From Rhizorhabdus histidinilytica (lineage in GTDB: Bacteria > Pseudomonadota > Alphaproteobacteria > Sphingomonadales > Sphingomonadaceae), in the NCBI RefSeq assembly GCF_900167915.1, contig NZ_FUYM01000004.1, positions 186,001 to 250,000 on the forward strand: a stretch of 64,000 nucleotides of DNA, written 5' to 3'. The notes beneath the pieces were generated by a model, which had not been told where the DNA came from, searched no databases, and worked only from the letters and a program-made list of their open reading frames with translations. Below, one piece after another: positions 63,309-64,000 of this stretch (the first letter of the stretch is position 1; the number at the start of each line of letters is the position of its first letter). The position numbers were made by a program, and so were the translations under genes.

Positions 63309-64000
63309 AGTGAGGATAGAGGCGCCGCTGCCAACCGGTCGCCAAACGGCACAACGTCCGTGTTATCGTAGAGAACGGCACCGAATGCGAAGCGGTCCCC
63401 GCAAGCGTCGGCCAGGGCGCGCAAGCCGGAAAAATCGCCAGCTTTGACCGTGGCGCTCGCCTTCACCTCGATGCCGGCGATCGTCCCGTCATCGCGCTCC
63501 AGCACGATGTCCACTTCGCGCATATCTCGATCGCGAAAATGGTGCGGCGTCACACGCAGGTCCGAGGCCGTCATCAGCTTCAGGACCTCCGAGAATACGA
63601 AGGTTTCCAGCAGCGAGCCGAATGTCCCGCGATCGGCCTTGACCCGATCGAAGGTGAGCCCGCGCGCGGTCGCCAGCAGCCCGGAATCGAGGAAGTGCAG
63701 CTTGGGCGTCTTGACGATCCGCTTCAGCGCATTGGTGAACCAGGGTTGCACGGTCGCGATCAGGAACACCTGCTCGAGCAGGCCGACATAACGCTGGCTG
63801 GTCCTGTGATTGACGTTGATGCCGGCGGCAAGCTGCGAATAGTTGGCCAGCTGCCCCGAGTGTTCGGCCAGCAGACGCACGAATTTCGGGAGTTCTGTCA
63901 GCTTCTCGACCTCGGCGATGTCGCGGAGATCGCGGGTCAGGATCGAGGTGAGATAAGAACGCGCCCAGTCCTGACGCCGCCGTTCGCCGTCACGGCTGAT
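63299..64000 (-). CDS. C-terminal part of an AAA/DUF4143 ATPase (runs off the window)
   Basis: The frame is open from the right edge to the stop at 63299, so the N-terminal ATPase domain lies outside the window; a GTG at 63880 is an internal codon. Visible residues include RSYLTSILTRDLRDIAEVEK, GQLANYSQLAAGINVNHRTS and the nuclease-like PD-(D/E)XK tail REVDIVLERDDGTIAGIEVK, all typical of DUF4143. Such ATPases are common near mobile and defence genes. It overlaps the DUF6361 gene by ten bases. Whether it belongs to that operon or is just upstream cannot be settled here. Confidence 0.85.
   Translation of the reverse strand: MSRDGERRRQDWARSYLTSILTRDLRDIAEVEKLTELPKFVRLLAEHSGQLANYSQLAAGINVNHRTSQRYVGLLEQVFLIATVQPWFTNALKRIVKTPKLHFLDSGLLATARGLTFDRVKADRGTFGSLLETFVFSEVLKLMTASDLRVTPHHFRDRDMREVDIVLERDDGTIAGIEVKASATVKAGDFSGLRALADACGDRFAFGAVLYDNTDVVPFGDRLAAAPLSSLWS

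Overview
The window is uniformly GC-rich, apart from one AT-richer patch near 36.6-37.4 kb. It consists almost entirely of the interior of a conjugative mobile element followed by a large cargo block of helicases, nucleases and a DNA methyltransferase. The gene set (strawberry-notch helicase, Toprim, DUF2493, DUF736, RepA, ParA, DUF2840, TraF, lytic transglycosylase, DUF3363 relaxase, TraG, CopG, trbBCDEJKLFGI, DUF2274, LysR) and its order match the Tn4371-like / tripartite-ICE-like integrative conjugative elements of Alphaproteobacteria such as Rhizobiales and Sphingomonadales. No integrase, attachment site, tRNA, rRNA, insertion sequence or CRISPR array is visible, so neither end of the element appears to lie in the window.

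Layout. (1) 1-10.1 kb: early accessory genes of the element. These are small hypothetical proteins separated by strong hairpins, a 1448-residue methyltransferase/strawberry-notch helicase, a Toprim protein, a DUF2493 SLOG protein, a small membrane protein and a DUF736 protein. Two paralogous nested-hairpin elements lie about 110 nt upstream of the DUF2493 and first DUF736 genes. (2) 10.2-12.2 kb: a regulatory block resembling the QseC/QseM/FseA/RdfS excision control of ICEMlSymR7A. It includes a split DUF6499/DUF2285 gene that looks like a programmed +1 frameshift at CCC-C. (3) 12.2-16.4 kb: replication and partition genes (RepA with iteron-like repeats inside the gene, ParA, a small RHH-like protein), then DUF2840, TraF peptidase, a second DUF736 and a lytic transglycosylase. 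(4) 16.4-31.4 kb: a candidate oriT, relaxase, TraG coupling protein, CopG and a complete trb mating-pair operon, mostly with start and stop codons overlapping. (5) 31.4-32.3 kb: a convergent LysR gene that closes the backbone.

Cargo, 32.4-64 kb. Arm A (minus strand, 47.4 to 32.4 kb) encodes a WYL repressor of the BrxR/CapW type, an SNF2 helicase with a C-terminal DUF3883 domain (DrmD-like), a 76-residue protein, a 1409-residue GHKL/sacsin-type ATPase, a DUF1156 DNA methyltransferase and a HEPN-DUF499 ATPase. Arm B (plus strand, 47.6 to 57.0 kb) diverges from the same 150-bp promoter region. It encodes an AddB-like nuclease, an AddA-like UvrD helicase-nuclease and a DEAH helicase. Arm C (minus strand, 64 to 57 kb) encodes the C-terminal part of a DUF4143 ATPase, a DUF6361 protein, a two-motif phospholipase-D-fold protein and a third large SF2 helicase, with the last three linked by ATGA overlaps.

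Interpretation. The backbone provides excision control, replication/partition and conjugation. The cargo looks like a composite anti-phage or anti-plasmid island carried by the element. It shares parts with DISARM and BREX (DrmD-like helicase, DUF499, methyltransferase, WYL regulator, PLD nuclease) but lacks the DrmA/DrmB pair and PglZ/BrxL, so it is not a canonical copy of either. The system-level defence role is inference from domains and gene coupling; the individual domain calls rest on motifs read in the sequence.
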